A stretch of DNA of 64,000 bases from the NCBI GenBank assembly GCA_052244495.1, contig JBQPXH010000006.1. One strand, written 5' to 3'. Positions 24,720 through 32,396 of this stretch are shown here, in pieces (position 1 is the first letter of the stretch; each line of letters opens with the position of its first letter). Both the position numbers and the translations under genes were made by a program. The stretch is from Cereibacter_A sp052244495. Its GTDB lineage: Bacteria; Pseudomonadota; Alphaproteobacteria; Rhodobacterales; Rhodobacteraceae. The notes under the pieces are model-generated. The model ran no database searches. It was not told where the DNA came from and worked only from the letters and a program-made list of their open reading frames with translations.

Positions 24720-26600
24720 GTGTCTTTCATGGACGATCAGAACAAGAACCTCATCCTGGCGACCGGACTCAGCTTCCTCGTGATCATGGTCTGGTTCTTC
24801 CTCTTCCCGCCCCCGGAGGCGGTGACGGAAGAAGAGCCCGCGGTCGCGACGCAGGAGACGGCCGTTGCGCCTTCGGCCACGCCGGACGCGCCGATGACGG
24901 CCGTGCCGCCGGATGCGGACCTGCCCGAGACGCAGCGCGTCGCCATCGAGACGCCGCGCCTGCAGGGGTCGATCTCAATGCTTGGTGGCCGGCTCGACGA
25001 CCTGTCCCTCAAGTCGTATCACGAGACGCTTGATCCGGCCTCCGAGATCGTCCGCCTGCTCTCGCCGGTCGGTCAGCCGAACGCCTATTATGCGCTCTAT
25101 GGCTGGACGCCCGCCGGCTCTCTCGACTACGAGGACGTTCCCGGTGCGAACACGACCTGGAGGCAGGTCGGCGGCTCGACGCTGGGCGTTGGCCAGCCGG
25201 TCACCCTTGAATGGGACAACGGGCAGGGCCTCGTCTTCACGCGGACGATCTCGGTCGATGACCATTACATGTTCACGGTCGAGCAGACGGTCGAGAACGG
25301 CACGGCCGAGGCCGTGCGCCTCGCGCCCTACGGGATCGTGGCGCGCCATGGCAAGCCGCTCAACCTGCAGAACTTCTTCGTCCTGCACGAGGGGGTCGTC
25401 GGCCGTGCGGATGGCGAACTGACCGAGACGAAATACGACGATGTCGCCGAGCTTCCGCAGGTCGCGCGCGAAGGGGCGCAGGCCGAGGTGATCGAGGCCC
25501 AGGCAGACGGCTGGATCGGCTTCACCGACAAGTACTGGATGACGACGCTGATCCCGCAGCAGGGCCAGCCCTTCACCAGCGTTACGAAATACGTTCCGGG
25601 CGCCGACATCTATCAGGCCGAGACCCGCGACGAGGTGCTCACTGTCGCGCCGGGCGCCACGGCCGAGGTCAGCTCGCGCCTCTTCGCCGGTGCCAAGGAG
25701 TGGGAGACGATCCGCGCCTATCAGAATGAAGGCGCGCTTCAGCCCACCGAGGGTGCCGAGCCGATCCCCGGCTTCATCGATTCGATCGACTGGGGCTGGT
25801 TCTTCTTCCTGACCAAGCCGATCTTCGCCGTTCTCCACTGGCTCAACCAGCTGATCGGCAACATGGGCCTCGCCATCATCGCCCTCACCTTCCTTCTGAA
25901 GGCGCTCGTCCTGCCGCTGGCCTACAAGTCCTATGTCTCGATGGCCCGCATGAAGGAGCTTCAACCCGAGCTCGAGGCGCTGCGCGAGCGCGCGGGCGAG
26001 GACAAGATGCTCATGCAGCGCGAGATGATGCGGCTCTACAAGGAGAAACAGGTGAACCCGGCCGCGGGCTGCCTGCCGATCCTGATCCAGATCCCGATCT
26101 TCTTCTCGCTCTACAAGGTGATCTTCGTCACGATCGAGCTGCGCCACGCGCCGTTCTTTGGCTGGCTGACGGACCTCTCGGCGCCCGATCCGTCCTCGAT
26201 CTTCAACTTCTTCGGCCTCGCCCCCTGGGCCGCACCGACGCCCGGCACGACCATGGCGCTGATCTTCATCGGCGCACTGCCGATCCTGCTCGGCGTCTCG
26301 ATGTGGCTGCAGCAGAAGCTGAACCCGGCACCCGCCGACAAGGCGCAGGCGATGATCTTCGCCTGGATGCCCTGGGTGTTCATGTTCATGCTCGGCCACT
26401 TCGCTTCGGGCCTGGTGCTCTACTGGATCGTGAACAACCTGATCACCTTCACCCAGCAGTATGTGATCATGCGCAGCCACGGCCATCACCCGGACATCTT
26501 CGGCAACATCAGGGCCAGCTTCGCCCGCAAGCCTGCGGCCCACGCCGCCGGGAAGGCCGCAAACGAGAGCCATCCGCCGGCCAAGAAGCGGAAGCCATGA
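24720..26600 (+). CDS. yidC: Membrane protein insertase YidC
   Basis: Predicted 626-residue (or 623 from ATG 24729) Oxa1/Alb3-family insertase. N-terminal membrane helix NLILATGLSFLVIMVWFFLF, large periplasmic beta domain (about 60-355), then the core with the helices FFLTKPIFAVLHWLNQLIGN, GLAIIALTFLLKALVLPLAY, NPAAGCLPILIQIPIFFSLY and ASGLVLYWIVNNLITFTQQY. AGGA sits five bases before GTG 24720 but 14 before ATG 24729. The family usually starts MDDQ (the ATG). The basic tail KPAAHAAGKAANESHPPAKK is typical of a ribosome-binding extension. Confidence 0.96.
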   Translation: MSFMDDQNKNLILATGLSFLVIMVWFFLFPPPEAVTEEEPAVATQETAVAPSATPDAPMTAVPPDADLPETQRVAIETPRLQGSISMLGGRLDDLSLKSYHETLDPASEIVRLLSPVGQPNAYYALYGWTPAGSLDYEDVPGANTTWRQVGGSTLGVGQPVTLEWDNGQGLVFTRTISVDDHYMFTVEQTVENGTAEAVRLAPYGIVARHGKPLNLQNFFVLHEGVVGRADGELTETKYDDVAELPQVAREGAQAEVIEAQADGWIGFTDKYWMTTLIPQQGQPFTSVTKYVPGADIYQAETRDEVLTVAPGATAEVSSRLFAGAKEWETIRAYQNEGALQPTEGAEPIPGFIDSIDWGWFFFLTKPIFAVLHWLNQLIGNMGLAIIALTFLLKALVLPLAYKSYVSMARMKELQPELEALRERAGEDKMLMQREMMRLYKEKQVNPAAGCLPILIQIPIFFSLYKVIFVTIELRHAPFFGWLTDLSAPDPSSIFNFFGLAPWAAPTPGTTMALIFIGALPILLGVSMWLQQKLNPAPADKAQAMIFAWMPWVFMFMLGHFASGLVLYWIVNNLITFTQQYVIMRSHGHHPDIFGNIRASFARKPAAHAAGKAANESHPPAKKRKP

Positions 26601-27340
26601 CGGCGCGGCTCCGCCACATCTGCCGTCACCCGATCAAGGCCCACGGACGCGAGGAACTCGCGTCCGTTCTGCTTTCGCCGGGAGCCTGCCTGCCATGGGA
26701 CCGCCACTGGGCCGTCGCGCATGAGGCGGCGCGGCTCACGGGCGGCTGGGTCCCCTGCCAGAACTTCACCCGCGGCGCCAAGGCGCCCGGGCTGATGGCG
26801 ATCACGGCCGAACTGGACGAGACCACGGCCGAGGTCCGCCTTTCGCATCCCGACCTCGGCCCCTTCACCTTCCGACCTGGAGCGGAAGAAGACACGCAGC
26901 CTTTCCTCGACTGGGTCGCTCCGCTGATGCCCGAGGGCCGCGCGCGGCCCGTCCGTATCGTCTCGGCTGACCGTGGCATGACCGACAGCGCCTTCCCCTC
27001 GGTCGCGGTGCTCTCGCTCTCAAGCCTGCGCGACCTGTCGGACCGGATGGGGCATCCCCTCTCGATCCATCGCTGGCGCGGAAATCTCTGGGTCGAGGGC
27101 TGGGAGCCCTGGGCGGAATTCGACCTGCTCGGGCAGGAGATCCGCATGGGATCGGCGCTGCTCCGCATCGAGGAGCGGATCACCCGCTGCCGCGCGACGA
27201 TGGCCGATCCCGAGACCGGCACCATCGACGCCGACACGCTCGGCGCCCTCGAAACCCATTACGGCCACCGGGACTTCGGGGTCTATGCGACCGTCGTCGA
27301 AGGTGGCTTGCTGACAATCGGCGACGAGGTGAGACCGTGA
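26597..27340 (+). CDS. MOSC-domain protein
   Basis: Predicted 247-residue MOSC (molybdenum cofactor sulfurase C-terminal) protein. The N-terminal MOSC barrel starts LRHICRHPIKAHGREELASV. The C-terminal MOSC domain has FPSVAVLSLSSLRDLSDRMG, RWRGNLWVEGWEPWAEFD and the cofactor-binding cysteine in ITRCRATMADPETG. mARC- and YiiM-like members reduce N-hydroxylated compounds, but the partner here is unknown. The start overlaps the yidC stop (ATGA) and the stop overlaps the engB start (GTGA). Confidence 0.88.
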   Translation: MTARLRHICRHPIKAHGREELASVLLSPGACLPWDRHWAVAHEAARLTGGWVPCQNFTRGAKAPGLMAITAELDETTAEVRLSHPDLGPFTFRPGAEEDTQPFLDWVAPLMPEGRARPVRIVSADRGMTDSAFPSVAVLSLSSLRDLSDRMGHPLSIHRWRGNLWVEGWEPWAEFDLLGQEIRMGSALLRIEERITRCRATMADPETGTIDADTLGALETHYGHRDFGVYATVVEGGLLTIGDEVRP

Positions 27341-27990
27341 CGACCCTTCCCTTTCCACTCAGCGCCGAACCCGACGACGCCTCGCGCGAGGCCGGGCGGC
27401 TCCTCTTCGCGGGCCCCTGCGACTTCGTGAAGGGCGTCACCGCGATGGAGGCCCTGCCACCTGCCGATCGGGTGGAGGTCTGTTTCGCCGGCCGCTCGAA
27501 CGTCGGCAAGTCGAGCCTCATCAACGCGCTGACCGGCCGCAAGGCGCTGGCGCGCGCCTCGAACACGCCGGGTCGGACGCAGGAGATCAACTATTTCGCG
27601 CTCGGCCCCAGCCGCTATCTCGTGGACCTGCCCGGCTACGGCTATGCCGAGGCTCCGAAGCCCATCGTCGAGCGCTGGCAGCGGCTGCTCAAGGGCTATC
27701 TGGCAGGCCGGCAGACGCTCCGGCGCGCCTTCGTGCTGATCGACACGCGCCATGGCGTGAAATCCGTCGACGAGGACATCCTGACCCTCCTCGACCGCTC
27801 GGCCGTGACCTTCCAGGTCGTGATGACCAAGGCCGACAAGGTGAGCCAGGCCGAGCGCGAGGCGGTGCTGGAGCAGGTGCGGGGGGCATTGAAGAAGCAC
27901 CCAGCCGCCTTCCCCGAGCTGGTGATGACCAGTTCCGAAAAGGGCCTCGGGATCGAGACCCTGCGGACCATCATCGCCACGCTGGCCTGA
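27337..27990 (+). CDS. engB: Ribosome-biogenesis GTPase EngB/YsxC
   Basis: Predicted 217-residue small GTPase for 50S assembly. G1 FAGRSNVGKSSLINALTG, G2 TPGRTQEINYF, G3 VDLPGYGYAEAPK, G4 VMTKADKV, G5 TSSEKGLG. GTG start at 27337 within the overlapping stop of the MOSC gene. Conserved yidC-engB neighbourhood. Confidence 0.95.
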   Translation: MTTLPFPLSAEPDDASREAGRLLFAGPCDFVKGVTAMEALPPADRVEVCFAGRSNVGKSSLINALTGRKALARASNTPGRTQEINYFALGPSRYLVDLPGYGYAEAPKPIVERWQRLLKGYLAGRQTLRRAFVLIDTRHGVKSVDEDILTLLDRSAVTFQVVMTKADKVSQAEREAVLEQVRGALKKHPAAFPELVMTSSEKGLGIETLRTIIATLA

Positions 27991-27998
27991 TACCCTCC

Positions 27999-28739
27999 TC
28001 AGACGTGCTGGGCGCCGTTGACCTCGATCTCGGCGCCCGAGATGTAGCTCGACTGCTCCGAGCAGAGGAACCAGATCACGTCCGCAACCTCGCTCGGCTG
28101 GCCGAGCCGCTGAAGCGGCAGCTTCTCGACGATCTTGTCGGTGCCAGGGGAGAGGATCGAAGTCTCGACCTCACCCGGTGCGATCGCATTCACACGCACG
28201 CCGAGGGGGCCGAAGTCATGTGCCATCTCGCGCGTCAGCGCGGCGAGAGCGGCCTTGGAGGTTGCGTAGGCCGCACCCGCGAAGGGGTGCACCCGGCTGC
28301 CCGCGATCGAGGTCACATTGACGATCGAGCCCTGCCCGGCCGTCAGCTCCGCCTGAAGGCCGCGCGCAAGCACGACGCAGGAGAAGAAGTTGACGTGAAA
28401 GACCTGCCCCCAGGTGCGCAGGTCGGTGGTGATCGTGCTCAGCCGTTCGCCCGCCGGTCCCTTCGGCGAGACGCCTGCGTTGTTGACGAGCGCGTGGAGC
28501 CGTCCGTCGATCTTGCCCTTGATCGCCTCGATGGCCGCGATCGTCCTCTCGGGGTTGGCCAGATCGACCTGGATGTGGTTCTCCTCGCCGCCGGGCCAGG
28601 GGCAGCGCGGGTCGAAGGGCTGGCGCGAGCAGGTCAGCACCCTCCAGCCCTCGCGCGAGAACCTCTTGACCGTCGCGTGGCCGATCCCCCGGCTGGCGCC
28701 GGTCAGCACCATCGTCTTCTGTTCGCCCATGATCGCCAT
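27999..28739 (-). CDS. Short-chain dehydrogenase/reductase
   Basis: Predicted 246-residue Rossmann-fold oxidoreductase. NAD(P) motif TGASRGIGHATVKRFSREGW, NNAGVSPKGP, catalytic S in VNVTSIAGS and YATSK (Y and K), APGEVETSI, and a C-terminal GAEIEVNGAQHV. The cysteine- and proline-containing insertion after the second strand (SRQPFDPRCPWPGGEENHIQ) is unusual. The substrate is unknown. It converges on engB with an 8-base gap and is divergent from argB. A second ATG nine bases in is an alternative start. Confidence 0.87.
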   Translation of the reverse strand: MAIMGEQKTMVLTGASRGIGHATVKRFSREGWRVLTCSRQPFDPRCPWPGGEENHIQVDLANPERTIAAIEAIKGKIDGRLHALVNNAGVSPKGPAGERLSTITTDLRTWGQVFHVNFFSCVVLARGLQAELTAGQGSIVNVTSIAGSRVHPFAGAAYATSKAALAALTREMAHDFGPLGVRVNAIAPGEVETSILSPGTDKIVEKLPLQRLGQPSEVADVIWFLCSEQSSYISGAEIEVNGAQHV

Positions 28740-28792
28740 TTCCCCTTTTCGGCGAAGCTACGCGAGCGGGGCGCATTTGCAAGGCGCACCGC

Positions 28793-28821
28793 TTGGCAGC
28801 CCCGCGCAAAGGCGCTACCAG
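28793..28821 (+). promoter_or_regulatory. Candidate promoter of argB operon
   Basis: TTGGCA (28793-28798), a 17-base spacer and TACCAG (28816-28821), 43 bases before argB, in the divergent gap with the SDR gene. Moderate match. Confidence 0.45.
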
Positions 28822-28863
28822 AGGCCCGACCCCCGCGAACCGCCCGAGGATGAGGCAGCCGCC

Positions 28864-29745
28864 ATGACGCGAGATCCGATCGCTACCGCCCGCACCCTGT
28901 CCGAGGCCCTGCCCTATCTCCAGCGCTACGCCGGCGCCGTGGTGGTGGTGAAGTTCGGCGGCAACGCCATGGGCGACGAGGCCGCAATGGCCGAATTCGC
29001 GCGTGACATCGTGCTCATGCGGCAGGTGGGGGTGAACCCCGTCGTCGTCCACGGCGGCGGGCCGATGATCAACGAGCTTCTGGGCAAGCTCGGCATCAAG
29101 TCGGAGTTCGTGCGCGGCAAGCGTGTGACCGACAAGGCAACGGTCGAGGTGGTCGAGATGGTGCTCTCCGGCCTCGTCAACAAGCGCATCGTGCAGGCGA
29201 TCAACGACCAGGGCGGACGAGCCGTCGGCGTTTCGGGGAAGGACGACGACCTCATGGTCTGCGTGGCCGATGATCCGGAGCTGGGCTTCGTGGGCAAGCC
29301 TGTCGAGATGAACGTGCAGGTGCTGCGCGACCTCTACAACGCCGGGATCATTCCGGTGGTGGCCCCGGTCGCGACCGGCATGGCCGACAACGAGACCTTC
29401 AACGTGAACGGAGACACCGCCGCGGGCGCCATCGCGGGCGCGCTTCAGGCGGACCGCCTGCTTCTGCTGACGGATGTGGCGGGCGTGAAGGATGCCAGTG
29501 GCGAGGTGCTGAGTCAGCTCACCCCCAGCCAGGTGCGCGAGATGGTGGCCGCCGGCACGATCTCGGGCGGCATGATTCCCAAGACCGAAACCGCGCTCGC
29601 CGCCCTCGATGCAGGCGTGCGGGCGGTGGTGATCCTCGACGGCCGCATCCCCAATGCCTGCCTGATCGAGATCTTCACCGACGAGGGTGCAGGCACGATC
29701 ATCCGCTCGACCGAGCCGCGGGTTAAGCCGCGCGTCCGCCGCTGA
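28864..29745 (+). CDS. argB: Acetylglutamate kinase
   Basis: Predicted 293-residue amino-acid kinase phosphorylating N-acetylglutamate in arginine synthesis. VVVKFGGNAMGDE, VVVHGGGPMINELLGKLGIK, NVNGDTAAGAIAGALQADRL, LLLTDVAGVKDASGEVLSQL, GGMIPKTETALAALDAGVRA. The N-terminal helix and C-terminal region match the hexameric, arginine-inhibited form. It heads a three-gene run with a ferredoxin-like gene and sixA, all overlapping at start/stop. Confidence 0.96.
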   Translation: MTRDPIATARTLSEALPYLQRYAGAVVVVKFGGNAMGDEAAMAEFARDIVLMRQVGVNPVVVHGGGPMINELLGKLGIKSEFVRGKRVTDKATVEVVEMVLSGLVNKRIVQAINDQGGRAVGVSGKDDDLMVCVADDPELGFVGKPVEMNVQVLRDLYNAGIIPVVAPVATGMADNETFNVNGDTAAGAIAGALQADRLLLLTDVAGVKDASGEVLSQLTPSQVREMVAAGTISGGMIPKTETALAALDAGVRAVVILDGRIPNACLIEIFTDEGAGTIIRSTEPRVKPRVRR

Positions 29746-30389
29746 TGCTCGAGCGGATCGAGGCGCGGGCCGCGGCCGAGGCGCTCACGATCCTCGGCGG
29801 CTTCGCGGCCGAACCCGGCGACGGACTTCCCGAAGGCACGCGGAGCCTCCTCCTTCTCGGCCCGCGCGAGCCGGGTTTCTGGCCGCACCTGACGGCGCAG
29901 CCCGAATGGCAGGACGAGCGGCCTGACCCGGTGGATCGCTGGTCCGGGCGGGTGATCGCCGCCCTTGCGGAAGAGTTCGACGCCGTTCCCGTCTTTCCCT
30001 TCGGCGGCCCGCCCTGGTGGCCTTTCTACAGCTGGGCGCTGCGCACCGGCCGCGCCTTCGCATCGCCGGTGCGGCTGATCGTCCATGACACGGCCGGGCT
30101 CTTCTTCTCCTGCCGCGGGGCGCTCGCGCTTCGCGAACGGCTGGAGCCTCCCGCAGGGGTCTCGCCCTGCGCGGAATGCCCAAGCCAGCCCTGCCTCACG
30201 GCCTGTCCCACAAGCGCACTTGGCGCCGAGGGCTACGACGTGCCGGCCTGTCATGCCTTCCTCGACCGCCCCGAGGGCACCGCCTGCCTCGACCGCGGCT
30301 GCGCGGTTCGCCGCGCTTGCCCCCGCTCGCAGGGCCATGCAAGGATGGAGGCACAATCCGCCTATCACATGAGGCAGTTCCACCGATGA
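29745..30389 (+). CDS. Ferredoxin-like iron-sulfur protein
   Basis: Predicted 214-residue protein. Residues 1-120 are hydrophobic/aromatic and contain FPFGGPPWWPFYSWALRTGR. Then come C142xxC145xxxxC150xxxC154P and a second set C169, C181, C186, C192P, enough for one or two Fe-S clusters. The pattern resembles the C-terminal half of epoxyqueuosine reductase-like proteins without the B12 domain. The family is widespread in Rhodobacterales next to argB, but I know no assigned function. The start overlaps the argB stop (TGATG). Confidence 0.78.
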   Translation: MLERIEARAAAEALTILGGFAAEPGDGLPEGTRSLLLLGPREPGFWPHLTAQPEWQDERPDPVDRWSGRVIAALAEEFDAVPVFPFGGPPWWPFYSWALRTGRAFASPVRLIVHDTAGLFFSCRGALALRERLEPPAGVSPCAECPSQPCLTACPTSALGAEGYDVPACHAFLDRPEGTACLDRGCAVRRACPRSQGHARMEAQSAYHMRQFHR

Positions 30390-30892
30390 CCAAGCGCCTG
30401 ATCCTGATCCGCCACGCGAAATCGGCCTGGGACGATCCGCTGATCCCGGACCACGACCGTCCGCTCAATCCCCGCGGCGAGGGAGCGGCCCGCGACCTCG
30501 GCCAGTGGCTCGCCTCTCGCGGCCATGTGCCGGGCGAGGTCCTCTGCTCGGATGCGGTGCGCACCCGCGCGACCTGGGAGGGCATCGCCTCCTTCCTGCC
30601 CGATGCACCCGCACCGGTGCTCAAGCCCGCGCTCTACCACGCGGGCGCGGACGTCATGCTCGCCGTTCTGCGTCATGCGAGTGCCGATACGGTCTGCATC
30701 CTCGGCCACAATCCCGGCATCGCCGAATTCGCGCACCGGCTGGTGAAGCACCCGCCGCTCAGCGCGGACTTCCAGAAATACCCGACGGGTGCCACGCTCG
30801 TGGCAGATTTCGGTGACATCGCCTGGGCAGACGCGGGATATGGCATGGCGGAACCCGCCGATTTCATCGTGCCACGCGAACTGGTGGCCTGA
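30386..30892 (+). CDS. SixA-like histidine phosphatase
   Basis: Predicted 168-residue branch-2-like phosphohistidine phosphatase: LILIRHAKSAWDDP (RHxxS catalytic His), VLCSDAVRTRATWEGI, and VCILGHNPGIAEFAHRL (second His). SixA relatives dephosphorylate Hpt domains or PTS proteins. The target here is unknown. The start overlaps the ferredoxin-like gene (ATGA). The gene converges on moaE, and a small hairpin (GCCGCC/GGCGGC, 30941-30958) lies between. Confidence 0.87.
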   Translation: MTKRLILIRHAKSAWDDPLIPDHDRPLNPRGEGAARDLGQWLASRGHVPGEVLCSDAVRTRATWEGIASFLPDAPAPVLKPALYHAGADVMLAVLRHASADTVCILGHNPGIAEFAHRLVKHPPLSADFQKYPTGATLVADFGDIAWADAGYGMAEPADFIVPRELVA

Positions 30893-30965
30893 CGCCTGAC
30901 CGGCCAGCGCTTGTTCACTCCGGTAAAGTCCATCGGGGGAGCCGCCCTTCTTGGCGGCCGGGGCT

Positions 30966-31406
30966 CTACCAGCGCCTGAGCGCCGCCTCGTCCGCATCCT
31001 TGGCCGCCACCCAGTCGGCGCCCTCGGCGGTGACTTCCTTCTTCCAGAAGGGCGCGCGCGACTTCAGGTAGTCCATCAGGAATTCCGCCGCGGCGAAGGC
31101 TTCGGCCCGGTGCGCGGCCGCGGTCGCCACCATCATGATCTGCTCACCCGGTCCCAGGCGGCCATGCCGGTGGATCACCAGCGCATCGACGAGCTGCCAG
31201 CGCGCCACTGCCTCGTCCGTGATGGCCGCAATGGCCCGCTCGGTCATGCCCGGGTAGTGCTCGATCTCCATCGCCGTCAGCGCGCCCGAGAGGTCGCGCA
31301 CGAGGCCGGTGAAGGTCACGATCGCCCCGGCCCCCTCGGCCGCGGCGGAGAACGCCTGCGCCTCGGCGCCGAGGTCGAAGGCTTCGGCCTGCACGCGGAT
31401 GTGCAT
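30966..31406 (-). CDS. moaE: Molybdopterin synthase catalytic subunit MoaE
   Basis: Predicted 146-residue large subunit of MPT synthase. AIVTFTGLVRDLSGALTAME, HYPGMTERAIAAITDEAVAR, ALVIHRHGRLGPGEQIMMVA, AAHRAEAFAAAEFLMDYLKS, RAPFWKKEVTAEGADWVAA with the catalytic lysines. One base after moaD. Supplies cofactor for molybdoenzymes such as the formate dehydrogenase encoded 7 kb away. Confidence 0.95.
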   Translation of the reverse strand: MHIRVQAEAFDLGAEAQAFSAAAEGAGAIVTFTGLVRDLSGALTAMEIEHYPGMTERAIAAITDEAVARWQLVDALVIHRHGRLGPGEQIMMVATAAAHRAEAFAAAEFLMDYLKSRAPFWKKEVTAEGADWVAAKDADEAALRRW

Positions 31407-31407
31407 G

Positions 31408-31656
31408 TCAGCCCCCCGTCATCGGCGGGAAGAAGGCGACCTCGCGCACGCCCTCCAGCGGGGCATCGAACTCGGCAAGCTCCTGGTCGAGTGCAACCCG
31501 CAGGCTCGAGAGATCCGCGAAGGCCAGCGCATAGCGCTCTTCACGCGCACGCAGCTCCTCGACGAGGTCCGCCACCGTGCGGGCCTCGGTCGCCAGCCGC
31601 TCGCGCGGCAGGCCGATCCGCTCGCGGACCCAGGCGAAATAGAGCAGGTCGATCAT
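31408..31656 (-). CDS. moaD: Molybdopterin synthase sulfur-carrier subunit MoaD
   Basis: Predicted 82-residue ubiquitin-fold protein: MIDLLYFAWVRERIGLPRER at the N-terminus and the terminal VAFFPPMTGG, whose Gly-Gly end is thiocarboxylated and enters MoaE. ATG 31656 overlaps the pgsA stop by four bases. The longer open frame upstream is shadow of pgsA. Confidence 0.93.
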   Translation of the reverse strand: MIDLLYFAWVRERIGLPRERLATEARTVADLVEELRAREERYALAFADLSSLRVALDQELAEFDAPLEGVREVAFFPPMTGG

Positions 31657-32318
31657 TTCTCGTCCTTCAGGTAGGGCAGCGCCTTCCTGAAATAGTCCCA
31701 GCCAGTGATGAAGGTAAGGGCCGCCGCGATCCAGATCAGCGCCAGCCCGAGCCAGGTTGCATAGGACGAACAGCCGCGCATCCCGCAACTGCGGATCGGG
31801 TCGGCCTCGCCGGCGCTGACGGCCTGGGCATACTGCTCCCAGGTCATGCCCTGCCGCGCGATCCCCTCGAGATGCTCGAGCCCGGTACCGAGGAACAGGA
31901 TCGCGATGGCGATCATCTGCGCCGTGGTCTTCCACTTGGCGAGCTTCGTGACCTTGAGGAGGCTCGCCTTCGCACCGAGGAACTCGCGCAGGCCAGAGAC
32001 GAAGACCTCGCGGAAGAGGATCAGCGTCACCGGCAGGATAAGCCAGGGGTTCATGCCGGAATAGCCGGTGATGATGACCAGAGCGATCACCACCATCGCC
32101 TTGTCGGCGATGGGATCGAGCATGGCGCCGAACTTCGATTCCTGCTTCCAGAGCCGCGCGAGATAGCCGTCGAAGAAGTCGGTCACCGCGGCGAGGATGA
32201 AGAGCGTGAGCGCGAACCAGTCGGCCCAGGGCCGATGGAAATACAGGAACATCACCGCCACGCCGGGCGCGGCCAGCAGGCGCAGAACGGTGAGAATATT
32301 GGGGATCGACCAGTTCAT
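31653..32318 (-). CDS. pgsA: CDP-diacylglycerol--glycerol-3-phosphate 3-phosphatidyltransferase
   Basis: Predicted 221-residue membrane enzyme making phosphatidylglycerolphosphate. The CDP-alcohol phosphotransferase signature is present: AAVTDFFDGYLARLWKQESK, FGAMLDPIADKAMVVIALVI (D..DG..AR...G..LD..AD). Four to five membrane helices. NWSIPNILTVLRLLAAPGVA is the usual N-terminus. Follows uvrC, a common pairing. Confidence 0.94.
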   Translation of the reverse strand: MNWSIPNILTVLRLLAAPGVAVMFLYFHRPWADWFALTLFILAAVTDFFDGYLARLWKQESKFGAMLDPIADKAMVVIALVIITGYSGMNPWLILPVTLILFREVFVSGLREFLGAKASLLKVTKLAKWKTTAQMIAIAILFLGTGLEHLEGIARQGMTWEQYAQAVSAGEADPIRSCGMRGCSSYATWLGLALIWIAAALTFITGWDYFRKALPYLKDEK

Positions 32319-32396
32319 GCCGAAGGTCTAGCCATTCGCCGCCGCGGGGGGAAGAGGCTTGGGCAGCGGCGCCCCGCCTCAGGTGCGGCCGCCCCC

